A DNA stretch of 64,000 bases from Megamerina dolium (Eukaryota; Arthropoda; Insecta; Diptera; Megamerinidae), in NCBI GenBank assembly GCA_963854835.1, contig OY978526.1, positions 64,829,765-64,893,764 on the forward strand, written 5' to 3'. How positions within the stretch are numbered: position 1 is the stretch's first letter; every line of letters begins with the position of its first letter. Below the pieces are notes generated by a model. It saw nothing but the letters and a program-made list of their open reading frames with translations. It was not told the DNA's origin and ran no database searches. Positions 63,206-64,000 of the stretch are shown here, one piece after another. Position numbers and translations under genes: made by a program.

Positions 63206-63439
63206 GAGTTTTTGAAAAATGTGTTTCTAAAATACACACATGCGATAATACAAGTGCGCTAAAGCGACTTTTGAAATAAAATAGAAAATTTCTATAGCAA
63301 AGGAAAAGGAATTATATAATTAAAAAAAAAACGTATTGATGCTAGTTGTGTGTGTGCACGCCTCAGAATTAAATTATTCTTGATTTTTGTTATTCGGTGT
63401 TGATCGGTGTGTGGCAAGAACACAATAAAAGCCGCCCAA
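63206..63439 (+). promoter_or_regulatory. ttk: 5' UTR part of the first ttk coding exon, with three short uORFs
   Basis: A pyrimidine-rich tract ending TTATTGCAG places a strong 3' splice site at 63204-63205, so the exon should run 63206-63583. Before the main ATG the leader has three upstream ATGs, each closed before 63440: 63219-63230 (3 codons plus stop), 63240-63248 (2 codons plus stop) and 63339-63383 (14 codons plus stop). None overlaps the ttk start. Such uORFs commonly dampen translation, but that is inference here. The splice site is a sequence prediction. Confidence 0.6.
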
Positions 63440-64000
63440 ATGAAGATGGCCTCGCAAAGATTTTGTCTCCGATGGAACAATCATCAAAGCAATCTTCTAT
63501 CGGTCTTTGATCAATTGCTACATGCGGAAACATTTACAGATGTAACACTGGCCGTCGACGGACAATATCTGAAAGCACACAAAGTAAATAACAGCAATAT
63601 TGATTTCATTGATTTGAAATAACTATAATTTTATTTCTCATTTAGATGGTACTCTCAGCATGTAGTCCATACTTTAATGCACTATTTGTTAATCATCCAG
63701 AGAAGCATCCGATTGTCATACTAAAGGATGTTCCATATTCTGATATGAAATCACTGCTTGATTTTATGTATCGCGGAGAGGTGTCTGTTGATCAGGAACG
63801 CCTAACAGCATTTTTACGCGTTGCGGAAAGCCTGCGTATTAAAGGATTGACAGAAGTAAATGATGACAAGCCAACGGTGACAGAACCAACACCACCACCG
63901 CCCCCACCACAATTACAACGTATTCAGCCGTATTTGGTGCAGCAGCAACAGCAACAACAACAACATCAGCATCATCAACACCAACAACAGCAGCAGCCGC
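63440..64000 (+). CDS. ttk: Tramtrack, BTB/POZ transcription factor, N-terminal part (runs off window)
   Basis: In Drosophila, Ttk is a nuclear BTB zinc-finger repressor of pair-rule and neuronal genes, made as 69- and 88-kDa isoforms that share the N-terminus and use alternative C2H2 finger exons. Here 166 residues are visible. Codons 1-48 lie at 63440-63583. A 62-bp GT-AG intron (63584-63645, phase 0) follows, then codons 49-166 from 63646. The protein opens with MKMASQRFCLRWNNHQSNLL, typical of the insect BTB 'ttk group'. The BTB domain covers about residues 8-120, with the KAHKMVLSACSPYF and RGEVSV motifs. A Pro run (about 130-136) follows, then the Ttk-like RIQPYLV and a Gln/His-rich tract (147-165). 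No in-frame ATG lies between the exon acceptor and this start. A second ATG two codons on has a better context (A at -3, G at +4). Zinc fingers are outside the window. Orthology to ttk rather than another BTB gene rests on near-identity through the whole BTB domain. Confidence 0.93.
63584..63645 (+). other. ttk: Intron 62 bp, phase 0, inside the BTB domain of ttk
   Basis: It starts GTAAAT and ends CTCATTTAG. Removing it joins ...KAHK to MVLSACSPYF without changing frame, restoring the continuous BTB motif. Without splicing, the first-exon frame meets a stop at 63620. The length is typical of short dipteran introns. Confidence 0.9.

Overview
The window looks like a non-model dipteran nuclear genome, most likely a tephritid fruit fly (Bactrocera/Ceratitis type). 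It is very AT-rich, full of short microsatellites (TA, TATG, TTG, GA), and carries old transposon remnants. Its only recognisable host gene, at the extreme right edge, encodes a protein close to Drosophila Tramtrack (Ttk). The tephritid assignment is inference, from the ttk divergence, a rosa-type DD41D mariner and repeat families that recall tephritid DNA.

Region by region. 1-30 kb is a repeat-rich gene desert. It holds: copies of one tRNA-derived SINE (about 2.8, 6.7, 7.5, 11.3, 13.8, 15.9 and 19.2 kb); a SINE split by a deleted Ty3/gypsy-like element (2.87-3.46 kb); a ~153-bp degenerate tandem repeat (3.8-4.35 kb); a broken mariner-like transposase (4.36-4.8 kb); non-LTR retrotransposon fragments (9.84-10.86 and 14.9-15.1 kb); a 714-bp element with inverted ends and TTAA duplications (17.3-18.0 kb); a GC-rich 441-bp segment between 13-bp direct repeats (22.9-23.3 kb); a core-deleted mariner (23.4-23.7 kb); a possible hAT end (24.0 kb); and a complete DD41D mariner with TIRs and TA duplications (28.6-29.9 kb). 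30-63 kb is mostly unannotatable AT-rich DNA with degenerate tandem arrays (38.0-38.7, 43.1-43.6, 46.3-46.8 kb), one more SINE (43.7-44.0 kb) and two possible inverted-end elements (56.9 and 58.7 kb). A candidate 5' leader exon at about 35.24-35.86 kb ends in a strong GTAAGT donor.

ttk occupies 63.2-64.0 kb. A strong acceptor (63204-63205) starts an exon with a 5' UTR carrying three short uORFs. The ATG is at 63440. A 62-bp phase-0 intron splits the BTB domain, and the coding sequence runs off the window in a Gln/His-rich stretch. If the leader exon at 35.8 kb belongs to ttk, its first intron is about 27 kb, and the DNA between would be intronic and probably contain cis-regulatory sequence.

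No clearly new multi-gene system is visible. The best leads are the DD41D mariner lacking a 9-residue linker, the SINE whose distal tail resembles the 3' end of a nearby LINE fragment, the nested transposons and the TTAA-flanked element.
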